Notes: a model not told the origin generated them from the letters alone. A DNA stretch of 64,000 nucleotides from Gemmiger formicilis (GCF_024462815.1 NZ_JANGCG010000008.1:1-64000), one strand, 5' to 3'. Shown: positions 43,001-52,268, counted from the stretch's first letter. Numbers and translations: made by a program.

Positions 43001-43741
43001 TCAAAGTACGGTTTTTAAAAAGTCCAGGCTTTTCAGCCCATGCTCCAGATGCGCCAGCGTGTACTGCTCGCTGGTGCGGGAAAGCTCCTTGAGGCTCTCG
43101 GGTGAGAGCTTGAACCCGAACAGCTTTTTGTCCTCGCTCAGGCAGATATGGCGCAGCGCGTAGAGGGCGGCGGTGTCCAGATTGGGGATATGCCGCGCCT
43201 TCTCGGCACAGTCGGCACAGAGCAGGCGTCCCTCGACCGGGTCAAGGTAGAAGTCCCCGCCGTCATATTTACCACACCCCGCGCAGGCCAGCACATCGGG
43301 CATATAGCCTGCCAGCGACAAGGACCGCAGCTCATAGAGAGGCTTGAGCTGGGCGCAGGGGTATTTTTTCTCGCTGACCATATACAGGCAGTTCAAAAGC
43401 AGGCGCAGCTGGGCATCCGCCTCGGGCGGTGCCGGGGAGAGCTCCATCGCAATCTCCGACATATAGCTGGCCAGCGCCATCCCCTCCACCGTGGCGGAAA
43501 TGCCGTGGAACACCTTTTTCACCTGAGCGGTGTCCACAAAATAGTGGCTGCGCCCGCTGGACAGCCCAAATTCCGAGTAGCAGAACAGCCCGGTTGCGCT
43601 GAACAGCGCGCTTTTCATACGCAGGCTGCCGCGGGCCGAGGCCGAAATCACCCCTAAATCAGGCGTCAGGATGGTCAGTATCCGGTCGGCCTCCCCCACC
43701 TTGACCTGGCGCAGCACAAGGCCCGTTGTCGCCACCTGCAT
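43001..43741 (-). CDS. recO: DNA repair protein RecO
   Basis: 246 residues. An N-terminal OB-fold (TTGLVLRQVKVGEADRILT) and a C-terminal zinc finger (CAGCGKYDGG with CADCA) identify RecO, which loads RecA with RecR. The ATG at 43741 is preferred because AGGAGG is 6 nt upstream; the ATG at 43747 touches that site. Its first 80 bp overlap the YqzL-like gene. Confidence 0.95.
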   Translation of the reverse strand: MQVATTGLVLRQVKVGEADRILTILTPDLGVISASARGSLRMKSALFSATGLFCYSEFGLSSGRSHYFVDTAQVKKVFHGISATVEGMALASYMSEIAMELSPAPPEADAQLRLLLNCLYMVSEKKYPCAQLKPLYELRSLSLAGYMPDVLACAGCGKYDGGDFYLDPVEGRLLCADCAEKARHIPNLDTAALYALRHICLSEDKKLFGFKLSPESLKELSRTSEQYTLAHLEHGLKSLDFLKTVL

Positions 43742-43841
43742 TTTCATCCTCCTGTGCTGTGCGCTGCTGTGCTTTGTACGCTAAATAGTCATAAATACTG
43801 CCGGTCTGCGCAAAACGCAGCCAGTGTGCCGGGTCTGCCAT
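43659..43841 (-). CDS. YqzL-like small protein
   Basis: 60 residues. The N-terminal half MADPAHWLRFAQTG followed by SIYDYLAYK fits the YqzL pattern (W..F..TG....YL.YK); yqzL lies between era and recO in Bacillus, the same position as here. A GGGGGTGGG site precedes the ATG. The C-terminal 30 residues run in a second frame over the recO start (83 bp overlap) and are low-complexity, so the conserved part is the first 30. Function unknown. Confidence 0.65.
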   Translation of the reverse strand: MADPAHWLRFAQTGSIYDYLAYKAQQRTAQEDENAGGDNGPCAAPGQGGGGRPDTDHPDA

Positions 43842-43930
43842 ACTGCCCACCCCCTGTGCGTTCAGTGTAGCACAACGGCGGCGGGGATGTTGGCGGAATT
43901 GCGGTCAGAAAACAGAATACAAGAATCCGC

Positions 43931-44842
43931 TTACGGCTTGGCGAAGCCCAGAGAGTTCAGCTGCAGCTCGTTGTCACGCCAGTCCTCGCGGACCTTGACC
44001 CAGCACTGCAGGTTGACCTTCACGCCCAGCAGCTCCTCAATATCCATACGGGCGGCAGAGGCAATTTTTTTGAGCATCTGGCCGCCCTTGCCGATAATCA
44101 TACCCTTGTGGCTCTTGCGCTCGCAGTAGATGTCCACATCAATGTCAATCAGGTCCTTGTCGGGGCGCTCCTTGAAGCGCTCGACCACAACGGCAATGCC
44201 GTGGGGGACTTCTTCCCGCAGGAAGAGCAGCGCCTTCTCGCGCACAAGCTCGGCCACAAGCTCCTTCTCCGGCATATCGGTAAAAGCGTCATCGTCAAAG
44301 TAGTGCGGGCCCTCGTTGCCGTAGGGCTTGAGCATGGCAAACAAATCATCACAGCCCGTGCCGTCCTTGGCCGAGATGGTGACAATGTGGTCAAAGCAGC
44401 CGAACTCCTCCAGCTGCTTCTTGCGGGCCTCCAGCGCGGCGAAGTTATCCAGCAAGTCCACCTTGTTGATAACCGCAATGGCGGGCCCGCCCTTCTGCAG
44501 AGCCTTGACCATGGTCAGCTCGGCGTCGGTAAACTCCCCCGCCGGTTCAAACAGCATCATCGTCACATCGACATCCTTCAGGCTGGCGGCGGCGGTCTGG
44601 GTCATACGGGCGTCCAGCTTGTTGCGGGCCGCGTGGATGCCAGGGGTGTCCATCAGCACATACTGCACCGGGCCCTTGGTGATAACGCCAGTGATGCGGC
44701 TGCGGGTAGTCTGGGGCTTCTTGGTCACGATGGCGACCTTCTCGCCCACAAGGTAGTTGGTCAGGCTGGATTTGCCCACGTTGGGGCGGCCCACCAGCGC
44801 CACAAAGACGCTGGAGGGCATTTCAGGAATCGGTTTTGCCAT
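43931..44842 (-). CDS. era: GTPase Era
   Basis: 303 residues from ATG 44842. G1 GRPNVGKSSL, G2 PQTTRSRITG, G3 DTPGIH, G4 NKVD, and a C-terminal KH domain with GKGGQMLKKI. Era binds 16S rRNA and helps 30S assembly. It overlaps the 3' end of dgkA by 20 bp, so translation is probably coupled; this overlap makes the true start slightly uncertain. Confidence 0.96.
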   Translation of the reverse strand: MAKPIPEMPSSVFVALVGRPNVGKSSLTNYLVGEKVAIVTKKPQTTRSRITGVITKGPVQYVLMDTPGIHAARNKLDARMTQTAAASLKDVDVTMMLFEPAGEFTDAELTMVKALQKGGPAIAVINKVDLLDNFAALEARKKQLEEFGCFDHIVTISAKDGTGCDDLFAMLKPYGNEGPHYFDDDAFTDMPEKELVAELVREKALLFLREEVPHGIAVVVERFKERPDKDLIDIDVDIYCERKSHKGMIIGKGGQMLKKIASAARMDIEELLGVKVNLQCWVKVREDWRDNELQLNSLGFAKP

Positions 44843-45323
44843 TCGGTTGTTTGCCTTTCTCTGTTGAGTTGGAAGAACGGAAAATAAATTTGTAAAATAC
44901 AATCAGCGTGAGCAGAAGCCACAGCGGGCGTGTCGGCCGCGCGGTAAAGGCCGCCCACAGAATGTCCAGCCGCGGCCAGAACAGGCATACCGCCACAATG
45001 ACCGTGCCGATGGCCATGACAAGCACCGCACCTGCCGCCATATCCTTGGCTGCGCCCGCGGTCCACCAGTGGGTGGTATCGGGCTTGTCCACCGCGCGCT
45101 CAATGGCGGAGTTGACAAGCTCCAGCGCCAGCACCGCCGCCACACAGAGCGCGATCAGAGCTGTTTCCACCGCAGGCAGCTGCGCCCAGTAGGCTGCCAC
45201 AAAGGCATAGAGCGCCGCACACAGATGAAAGCGGAAATTGCGCTCCTCCCGTATGGCGGCGCGTATGCCGTTGTAGGCATAGACAAAGCCCCGGGCAAAA
45301 TGCGTCAGCTTCTCAAATTTCAT
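44823..45323 (-). CDS. dgkA: Diacylglycerol/undecaprenol kinase
   Basis: 166 residues. The DgkA signature is clear: FARGFVYAYNGIRAAIREERNFR, then LELVNSAIERAVD (catalytic region) and AKDMAAGAVLV. Three to four membrane helices. Gram-positive members phosphorylate undecaprenol to recycle the cell-wall lipid carrier. An extra C-terminal membrane helix (about residues 130-150) with a polar tail makes it longer than the 120-130 residue norm. It overlaps ybeY by 11 bp. Confidence 0.93.
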   Translation of the reverse strand: MKFEKLTHFARGFVYAYNGIRAAIREERNFRFHLCAALYAFVAAYWAQLPAVETALIALCVAAVLALELVNSAIERAVDKPDTTHWWTAGAAKDMAAGAVLVMAIGTVIVAVCLFWPRLDILWAAFTARPTRPLWLLLTLIVFYKFIFRSSNSTEKGKQPNGKTDS

Positions 45324-45813
45324 CGCTCGTATACGAAACCGTGCGGGGCAGGCCCAGCTGGATCAGGACGGCTTCTTCTTTTTCGCGCATACGCACTGCC
45401 TCCAGGCCGCCGGCCTCATGGTCATAGCCCAAGAGATGCAGCATGGAATGTACCGTCAGGTAGGCAACCTCGCGCTGCAGGCTGTGGCCGTACAGCTCGG
45501 CCTGCTCCATGGCGCGCTCCATCGAAATCACGATGTCGCCCAGCAGCTTGCAGCCGTTGTCCTCGTCGATGTCATACTCGCCGTTTTCACCCAGAGGAAA
45601 GCTGAGGACATCGGTGGCGGAATCCTTGTCGCGGTATTCCTTGTTCAGCTCGTGGATACGGTTGTTATCCACAAAGGTCACACTGATTTCAGCCGGGCCG
45701 TCAAAATGCTCAAAATCCAGCACAGCGTTGCAGCTGCGGCGAATCAGGATGCGCAGGCCGGAAGGAACCTTGACTACGTTCTGATCATTGGTAATCAGTA
45801 CCTTATTGGACAC
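45313..45813 (-). CDS. ybeY: rRNA maturation factor YbeY
   Basis: 166 residues. The zinc site HSMLHLLGYDHE (H-x3-H-x5-H) near the C-terminus and the DKDSATDVLSFP motif are diagnostic. YbeY takes part in 16S rRNA 3' end maturation and ribosome quality control. It lies between phoH and dgkA in the conserved order, 31 bp after phoH. Confidence 0.97.
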   Translation of the reverse strand: MSNKVLITNDQNVVKVPSGLRILIRRSCNAVLDFEHFDGPAEISVTFVDNNRIHELNKEYRDKDSATDVLSFPLGENGEYDIDEDNGCKLLGDIVISMERAMEQAELYGHSLQREVAYLTVHSMLHLLGYDHEAGGLEAVRMREKEEAVLIQLGLPRTVSYTSDEI

Positions 45814-45844
45814 GATAATCTACCTCCGTTTATATAGTTATGAT

Positions 45845-46822
<978 letters not shown>

Positions 46823-46862
46823 ATTCAAATCCTCCCGATGATAGCTATACATTTAGATTATA

Positions 46863-46890
46863 TCACAGTTTTTCTCAAAAGAAACTGTGA
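46863..46890. promoter_or_regulatory. Dyad beside the phoH -10 box
   Basis: TCACAGTTT (46863-46871) and AAACTGTGA (46882-46890) form a perfect 9-bp inverted repeat with a 10-bp centre. On the minus strand it ends exactly where a TATAAT (46857-46862) begins, so it looks like an operator or a start-site hairpin. Confidence 0.5.
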
Positions 46891-46944
46891 ATATTGCACA
46901 AAATTTTATCCGTCATTTCGTCACTGTACGCAAAAAATGTTGAA

Positions 46945-48093
46945 TCACTGCGGTTCTGCAATGTCAGCGGTGAAAATATAGGCCACAGCAGCGCGCGCCA
47001 CGCCATCAGAAGCGGAAATTTCGCGCTGCTCCGCTTCGATTTCGGCATCCGGAAATTCCTGCAGCAGCTGCTCACGGCAGCGGCGCAGTGCCAGCGCGGC
47101 GGCGGTTGGCTCGCTGTAGGTCAGCGTGCCGGTTGTCTTTTCCCACGTGGTCACACGGCGCAGGCAGCCGGGCAGCGCCAGCCGCCCCAGCCGAAGCGGC
47201 TCCCACGCGGTTTGCCGCTCCCCTTCCAGCGGCACAGCCGGGGCGGCGGTGCGGGTGCAGCCGGGCAGATAGAGGGTGACTTCCTCCGCACTGCGGCCGG
47301 TGTAAAGCGCCGCTTCCGCTGTCAGCGGCTGGTCGGCCGTGTACTGCTTTTCCACCCGGGCCGTGATACGCCCCGCCGCCCCCTGCACCACGGCGCGCCC
47401 CTTGCGGTCAAGGCGCTCTGCGGATGCCAGCGGCTGGCCGCGTATGACTGTATCGCCGACCTTCACCAGCGCAAAACCGCTTTGCGTTTCCACCGCAAGA
47501 ATTTTGCCGTCCGCTTTGGCGCACAGCCCCTGCGGTGGCGGGGTTTGCTGCACGGTCCGGCTCTGCGTCGGAGTGCTCTCTATCAGCAGGCACCCGCCGG
47601 TGAAGTTCAGGCTTATCCACCCAAAGACCTCGCTCTGGCGCAGCGCCTGCGCCTGTGCCGCCTGCAGAAGCGGCTGGGTCAGCCGGGTGCCCTCCTGAAT
47701 GTGGCAGTCCGCCAGCAGAGCACGCATGGCGGGCTGTAGATCGGCGTCCATCGCGCCAAAATCAATGCACCAGACAAAGCCGCCCAAAAGCTGCAGCAGC
47801 GCGAAAAAGAGCACCGCCCCCACGGCCAGCCCCAGCCGTGTGCGCAGCAGCGCCTCGGCGCGGCGTCCCGGGCCGCGCCGGGCCGTGACGGTAAGCGTCC
47901 AGCCACCCTCGCGGGCCAGCTGCTCCAGCCGACGGCGGTCCGCACCACCGGCGGTGGCCGTGCAGCCGTCCTTCTGCCAGCGGACACGGCGCAGACGCAC
48001 CCCCGCTGCAGCGGCGCGGTTCAGGAATCGGTGTGGCTCCGTCCCGGTGACGGCAAAGCGGAAAACATCCGCTGCCCACAGCTGCAGCTTCAC
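46945..48093 (-). CDS. yqfD: Sporulation protein YqfD
   Basis: 382 residues. The GTG at 48093 has GGAGGAGGT 6 nt upstream and overlaps the yqfC stop (GTGA), a coupled pair. One membrane helix lies around residue 90 (GLAVGAVLFFALLQLL), followed by a POTRA-like and beta-rich extracytoplasmic part; the region KADGKILAVETQSGFALVKVGDTV is typical of YqfD. It is a SigE-type sporulation protein, needed for a stable spore in Bacillus; the exact role is unknown. Confidence 0.9.
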   Translation of the reverse strand: MKLQLWAADVFRFAVTGTEPHRFLNRAAAAGVRLRRVRWQKDGCTATAGGADRRRLEQLAREGGWTLTVTARRGPGRRAEALLRTRLGLAVGAVLFFALLQLLGGFVWCIDFGAMDADLQPAMRALLADCHIQEGTRLTQPLLQAAQAQALRQSEVFGWISLNFTGGCLLIESTPTQSRTVQQTPPPQGLCAKADGKILAVETQSGFALVKVGDTVIRGQPLASAERLDRKGRAVVQGAAGRITARVEKQYTADQPLTAEAALYTGRSAEEVTLYLPGCTRTAAPAVPLEGERQTAWEPLRLGRLALPGCLRRVTTWEKTTGTLTYSEPTAAALALRRCREQLLQEFPDAEIEAEQREISASDGVARAAVAYIFTADIAEPQ

Positions 48094-48401
48094 GGCGGCA
48101 CCTCCTCCCATTTGCCGCGCAGCTCCACCCGCGTGAAGCGCCCGGCCAGTATCAGTCTTTTGCCCGCGAAGGATTCTATCTGCAGACCCTCGCCATACAA
48201 TGTTACCAGAGTGTCGCCCATATCCAGGCAGATGCGCTGCGGGGTAAAGTCCAGCACCCGGCGGCAGCCATCGGTCAAAAGGCTACCGCCGCGCAGCTCC
48301 AGCTCCGGCAGGCGGTAGAAGTTCTCGGGCGGCGGGGCGGCCAGAGGGCGCAGCTCGGGGCGCTGCCACCGGCGGCGGGGATGCGGCTTTTTTGGTTTCA
48401 T
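48090..48401 (-). CDS. yqfC: Sporulation protein YqfC
   Basis: 103 residues from ATG 48401 (GGGGAGGG 8 nt upstream). A basic N-terminus (MKPKKPHPRRRWQRPEL) leads into ENFYRLPELELRGGSLLTD and VLDFTPQRICLDMGDTLVTLYG, the conserved YqfC core. It is first of the yqfC-yqfD-phoH-ybeY-dgkA-era operon and, like yqfD, a spore-former marker. It is divergent from ylbJ, with starts 59 bp apart, so a shared SigE-type promoter region is likely. Confidence 0.9.
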   Translation of the reverse strand: MKPKKPHPRRRWQRPELRPLAAPPPENFYRLPELELRGGSLLTDGCRRVLDFTPQRICLDMGDTLVTLYGEGLQIESFAGKRLILAGRFTRVELRGKWEEVPP

Positions 48402-48459
48402 GGCTGTTCCCTCCCCACCCAAAAGCTGTCAGTCCAGTATACGCAGTGAGGTGCGCAAT

Positions 48460-49518
48460 ATGAACAACACAAAAAATCGACTCTGCACATTGGCGGCGCT
48501 CCTGCTGGGGGTGCTGGTTCTGGCCGCACCCAAGGCCGCCGCGCAGGGTTTTGCCGCGGGCACGGCTCTCTGCCTGCAAAGCGTGCTGCCCGCGCTGTTT
48601 CCGTTCTTTGTGGTGTGCGAGCTGCTGACCGCCGCCGCACCACCCGCCGCGCTGTTGCGACCCATGCAGCGCGTGCTGGGGCTTGCCTCGCCCGATACAG
48701 CGCAGGCCGTGCTGCTCTCCTGGGTGGGCGGGTACGCCGTCTGCGCAAGGCTGGCCGGGCAGCTGTACAGCGGCGAGCGCATACCACGGCAGGACGCAGT
48801 GCGGCTGCAAATTCTGGGCTGCTGCTCCGGGCCGGGGTTTGTCGTCGGCTGTGTGGGCGGGCTTCTTTTGGGCAATGTGCGGCTGGGCGTGGTGATGTAC
48901 ACGGCACAGCTTGCGGCCAACCTTGGCGCGGCGGCGCTGCTGCGCCTTGCCGGAGCGGATGCCTCCCCGCCGCCCGCCGGGCCCGCGCAGCGTCCGGCAC
49001 AGCGCGCCATAGCTGCCCCGGATGGGGCCACCCTTCCCGGCGCGATTTCCGCTGCGGTGACCTCCTCACTGTCTGTTTGTGGGTGCGTGGTGTTTTTCCG
49101 GCTTGCCGGGGCTGTTCTATGCCGGGTGCTGCCCCTGCCTGCGGCGGTTGTCAGCGCTGTGCTGGAAATTTCCGCCGGGTGCGCTGACCTTGCTGCTCTG
49201 GGCGGGCAGGCAGCGCTGTATGGGTGTTGCGGGGCGCTCAGCCTGCTGGGGGTGTCTGTCTGGGCGCAGATTCAGCTGTTTGCGGGTGCGGCCTTCTGTC
49301 CGCGGGTGCTGTTCGTCAGCCGCTGTCTGCATTTTGTGCTGCTCCAGATAGCCGTGCGGCTCTGCGTGCGGGCTTTGCCCGGCGCGGCGGCCGTGTGTAG
49401 TACCCTGTCAGCGCGGGTGGTGCCGCTGTGGCGTATGCCGCCCGATGCCGCCGTGTGGGGGGTTATCTTTTTGGCGGCAGCACTTTACAAGCTGCGACAA
49501 AGCCTTTATAATGAATAG
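48460..49518 (+). CDS. YlbJ/SpoVV-like sporulation membrane protein
   Basis: 352 residues from ATG 48460 (GAGGTG 6 nt upstream). Eight or so hydrophobic segments; SVLPALFPFFVVCELL and the CSGPGFVVGCVGGLLLGN loop match the nucleoside-gate (Gate) fold of YlbJ, renamed SpoVV in Bacillus, an exporter of dipicolinic acid from the mother cell to the forespore. It lies divergent to yqfC. Assignment to YlbJ is good; dipicolinate transport is from the family. Confidence 0.85.
   Translation: MNNTKNRLCTLAALLLGVLVLAAPKAAAQGFAAGTALCLQSVLPALFPFFVVCELLTAAAPPAALLRPMQRVLGLASPDTAQAVLLSWVGGYAVCARLAGQLYSGERIPRQDAVRLQILGCCSGPGFVVGCVGGLLLGNVRLGVVMYTAQLAANLGAAALLRLAGADASPPPAGPAQRPAQRAIAAPDGATLPGAISAAVTSSLSVCGCVVFFRLAGAVLCRVLPLPAAVVSAVLEISAGCADLAALGGQAALYGCCGALSLLGVSVWAQIQLFAGAAFCPRVLFVSRCLHFVLLQIAVRLCVRALPGAAAVCSTLSARVVPLWRMPPDAAVWGVIFLAAALYKLRQSLYNE
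49484..49512 (+). promoter_or_regulatory. Promoter inside the ylbJ 3' end
   Basis: TTTACA, 17-bp spacer, TATAAT, ending 4 bp before the ylbJ stop. It should drive the small gene at 49550. Confidence 0.75.
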
Positions 49519-49549
49519 TGGTATAATTTTGTGTTTTGGGGTGACGCTA

Positions 49550-49771
49550 ATGTTTAAAAAGACCTACTACGGCGCGCACATTGCCCCTGCCTGTGCCTAT
49601 TGCCTGCATGGCGCCGCCGCGGCCGACCCCAAAATGGTTTTGTGCAAGCATAAGGGCGTTGTCTCGCCCTACTACTGCTGCCGCCGGTTCAGCTATGACC
49701 CCCTGATGCGTGTGCCGCGCCGTCAGGTTCTGCCCGAGCTGGATCCGAAGGACTTTACGCTGGATGATTAA
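49550..49771 (+). CDS. Small cysteine-rich protein, unknown
   Basis: 73 residues from ATG 49550, after a GGGGTGACG site. Cys15 and Cys18 (CAYC), Cys32, Cys43 and Cys44 could bind a metal; the C-terminal half (YDPLMRVPRRQVLPELDPKD) is charged. No membrane segment and no known family that I recognise. It has its own promoter and is 12 bp upstream of the next gene, so the two are co-transcribed. Confidence 0.65.
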   Translation: MFKKTYYGAHIAPACAYCLHGAAAADPKMVLCKHKGVVSPYYCCRRFSYDPLMRVPRRQVLPELDPKDFTLDD

Positions 49772-49783
49772 AAAGGAGAAATC

Positions 49784-50623
49784 ATGGCCCACCCGAGAAT
49801 TGAAACGCTCAAAAAGAGCTGGCACGAAAAACGCTCCGTCACGCTGGTCTACATCCTGCTGCGCATTTCTGTTGTGCTGGTGATGCTGGCACAGATTTTC
49901 AACGGCAATTTTGAAAACGTATTTCTCTGCGTGCTGACACTATTGCTGTTTACGATGCCCGGCCTGTTGGAGCGCAAGCTGGATATCACCCTGCCGAACA
50001 CTTTGCAGATTATCATTCTGCTGTTTATCTATGCGGCCGAAATATTGGGTGAGATTGGCGCGTACTACGTCACCTTCCCCTACTGGGACACCGTGCTGCA
50101 CACGCTGAATGGTTTCCTCTGTGCGGCCATCGGCTTCTCCCTGCTGGACATTCTGAACCGCCACAACGAAGCGCGGTTTCACCTGTCGCCGCTGTATCTG
50201 GCCATCGTGGCGTTCTGCTTCTCAATGACGGTCGGCGTCATTTGGGAATTTTTTGAATGTACGATGGATCAGCTTTTCTTCCTGGATATGCAGAAGGACA
50301 CCGTGGTGAACACCATCGGCTCCATTATGCTGGATTCCACCGGTGGCAACACGCCGTATGTGCTGAAAAACATCACCGACGTCATTGTTGTGCAGGCGGA
50401 CGGCACCCAGACCGCGCTGGGGCTGGGCGGCTATCTGGACATCGGCCTTCTGGACACGATGGAGGATTTGTTCGTCAACTTCATCGGCGCGCTGACCTTC
50501 TCCATCATCGGCTACTTTTATGTGCGCAGCCGCGGCAAGAACAAGTTTGCCAAGCGGTTCATCCCGGTAGCCAACAACAGCGCCACCCTCGCCGAGGACC
50601 CGGCAGACAAAACCGAATCATAA
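49784..50623 (+). CDS. YjdF/DUF2238-like membrane protein
   Basis: 279 residues. Five to seven membrane helices; WDTVLHTLNGFLCAAIGFSLL and TVGVIWEFFECTMDQLFF are the conserved DUF2238 segments. Between them lies an extracytoplasmic loop, and another long polar loop (about residues 185-225) precedes the last helix. Its function is unknown. An AAAAGGAG site precedes the ATG. The gene ends at a strong terminator and forms a two-gene unit with the small Cys-rich protein. Confidence 0.8.
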   Translation: MAHPRIETLKKSWHEKRSVTLVYILLRISVVLVMLAQIFNGNFENVFLCVLTLLLFTMPGLLERKLDITLPNTLQIIILLFIYAAEILGEIGAYYVTFPYWDTVLHTLNGFLCAAIGFSLLDILNRHNEARFHLSPLYLAIVAFCFSMTVGVIWEFFECTMDQLFFLDMQKDTVVNTIGSIMLDSTGGNTPYVLKNITDVIVVQADGTQTALGLGGYLDIGLLDTMEDLFVNFIGALTFSIIGYFYVRSRGKNKFAKRFIPVANNSATLAEDPADKTES

Positions 50624-50628
50624 AAGTT

Positions 50629-50665
50629 AAAGGCAGCTGTCCCGGTGTGGGCAGCTGCCTTTTTT
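50629..50665 (+). terminator. Terminator after the DUF2238-like gene
   Basis: AAAGGCAGCTG (50629-50639) pairs with CAGCTGCCTTT (50652-50662), then TTTT. It lies just before the convergent sirtuin stop. Confidence 0.9.
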
Positions 50666-50671
50666 GCAAGG

Positions 50672-51544
50672 TTATTTTTCCAGTGCGTCAAGCACCGCAC
50701 CGATATCTGCATTGATGCAGATAGATTTTTTTTCGATTTCCCGGGGCGCACTGGCCTCCCCCAGATTGATGCAGGCATACGTGGCATCCGGCCACTGCAC
50801 CGTCATACGCCAGAAGGGGTATTTGATGATTGCCGGGGTGTTGTACCCTGTGCCCAGCTCCAGAAAGAGTGTTTTGCTGCTTTCATGGCGGCGCAGGAAA
50901 GCGCTGTAGCGCTCGGCGGCGGTGTGCCAGCCCTCGTCCTCGACAAAGGTGTCGTCGCACCGCAGATTCATCGTCATCGGCTTGCCGCAGACCGGGCAAC
51001 GCGGCACAAGCTCGCTCGGCACACGCATATCATGCTGCTGTTCAACCATCCGGCGGACGATTTCCTCATTGTCATAGGTTTTCTGGCAGCACGGCTCACT
51101 GCACTGGAACAGGCCGTAATCGCCTTGTGTGTAGAACAGGCGGCGCTTGTCAAAGCCCGCCTTCTGGAAGCAATGGTCTACGTTTGTGGTCAGGACGAAA
51201 TAATCCTTACCCTTAACCAATTTCAGTAATTTGTTATATACTGGCTTCGGGGCGTCCTGATAGCGGTTGATAAAGATGTAGCGGCTCCAGTAGGCCCAGT
51301 GCTCCTCCTGCGTGTCGTAGGGGTAAAAGCCGCCGGAGTACATATCGGTAAAGCCGTAGCGGGCGGCAAAGTCCGCAAAATGTTCCTGAAAGCGCGGCCC
51401 GCTGTAGGTAAAGCCGGCGGAGGTGGAAAGCCCCGCCCCCGCGCCGAGGATGACGGTGTCAGCCTCAGCCAGCGCTGTGCGCAGGCTTGCAATCGGGTCG
51501 GAGGAGCTGTTCGTAAATTTGTCGGTCGGTATCCTTAAAAACAT
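50672..51544 (-). CDS. Class M sirtuin (SirTM), probable protein ADP-ribosyltransferase
   Basis: 290 residues. The NAD-binding loop GAGAGLSTSAGFTYSGPRF (residues 34-52) and TTNVDHCF (Asn121) are sirtuin motifs. At the catalytic His position the sequence reads YTQGDYG, with Gln140 in place of His, the known mark of class M sirtuins, which transfer ADP-ribose instead of deacetylating. Zinc ligands are likely Cys148, Cys152/153, Cys183 and Cys186. AAAGGTGATTTTCA precedes the ATG. It overlaps the upstream macrodomain gene by 80 bp, so the two are coupled. The operon has no lipoylated carrier (GcvH-L) or LplA as in Staphylococcus and Streptococcus, so the target is open. Confidence 0.88.
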   Translation of the reverse strand: MFLRIPTDKFTNSSSDPIASLRTALAEADTVILGAGAGLSTSAGFTYSGPRFQEHFADFAARYGFTDMYSGGFYPYDTQEEHWAYWSRYIFINRYQDAPKPVYNKLLKLVKGKDYFVLTTNVDHCFQKAGFDKRRLFYTQGDYGLFQCSEPCCQKTYDNEEIVRRMVEQQHDMRVPSELVPRCPVCGKPMTMNLRCDDTFVEDEGWHTAAERYSAFLRRHESSKTLFLELGTGYNTPAIIKYPFWRMTVQWPDATYACINLGEASAPREIEKKSICINADIGAVLDALEK

Positions 51545-52268
51545 TGAAAATCACCTTTTTTATCGGGGTATTCTGGCGCAGAAATCCGGTCACGGTCTGC
51601 ACGGCGATAGCGGCGGCTTCGGCGTTCGGGAAATGGAACTCCCCGGTGGAAATGCAGCAGAACGCCACACTTTCCAGACCATGCTCCGCCGCCAGTGACA
51701 GGCAGGCTTGGTAGCAGGAGGCCAGCAGCTCCCGGTCATGCTGTGTCACCCGGCCCGTAATAATGGGGCCTACCGTGTGCAGCACATAGCGGCAGGGCAG
51801 ATTGTAGGCGGGGGTAATCTTGGCAGTACCGGTCGGCTCGGGGCGGCCCTGGCGGCGCATAAGGCGGTCGCAGGCGTTGCGCAGCTCCACGCCCGCAAAG
51901 GTGTGGATGCAGTTGTCGATACAGCGGTGGTTCGGCACATAGCAGCCGGTCATACCGCTGTTGGCTGCGTTGACAATGGCGTCGCACCGCAGGGTTGTGA
52001 TGTCCCCCTGCCACAGATAGAGCCCTTCCCGCACGGGGCACAGGCTGTTCACATCGGTAATGCCCTTGGCGGCGGTTTCTGCTTGCAGATATTCGTCCTG
52101 CACGCGTATAAATTCCGGGCTGCAGGGCGCCGCCTCCCGCACATTGAGCAGGGCGCGCAGCAGCTGCTTCTGCCCCGCTGTGTCCTGCGGCACGGCCAAA
52201 TCACGGTATTCGGGGCGCTCCTGTAAAAGCGCCTGTAAAAGATAGCGGCGGCGTTGCGGCTGGGTCAT
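51465..52268 (-). CDS. Zinc-type macrodomain protein (ADP-ribosyl hydrolase)
   Basis: 267 residues from ATG 52268. After an 80-residue helical N-terminal part the macrodomain opens LWQGDITTLRCDAIVNAANSG (from residue 86). The segment GCYVPNHRCIDNCIHTFAG provides Cys109, His114 and Cys116, candidate ligands of the zinc site that marks the Zn-macro class. This class is a known partner of SirTM and removes the ADP-ribose that the sirtuin adds. It is the first of a two-gene operon. No promoter was fixed; the region upstream carries the tRNA-Thr promoter on the other strand. Confidence 0.9.
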   Translation of the reverse strand: MTQPQRRRYLLQALLQERPEYRDLAVPQDTAGQKQLLRALLNVREAAPCSPEFIRVQDEYLQAETAAKGITDVNSLCPVREGLYLWQGDITTLRCDAIVNAANSGMTGCYVPNHRCIDNCIHTFAGVELRNACDRLMRRQGRPEPTGTAKITPAYNLPCRYVLHTVGPIITGRVTQHDRELLASCYQACLSLAAEHGLESVAFCCISTGEFHFPNAEAAAIAVQTVTGFLRQNTPIKKVIFNVFKDTDRQIYEQLLRPDCKPAHSAG

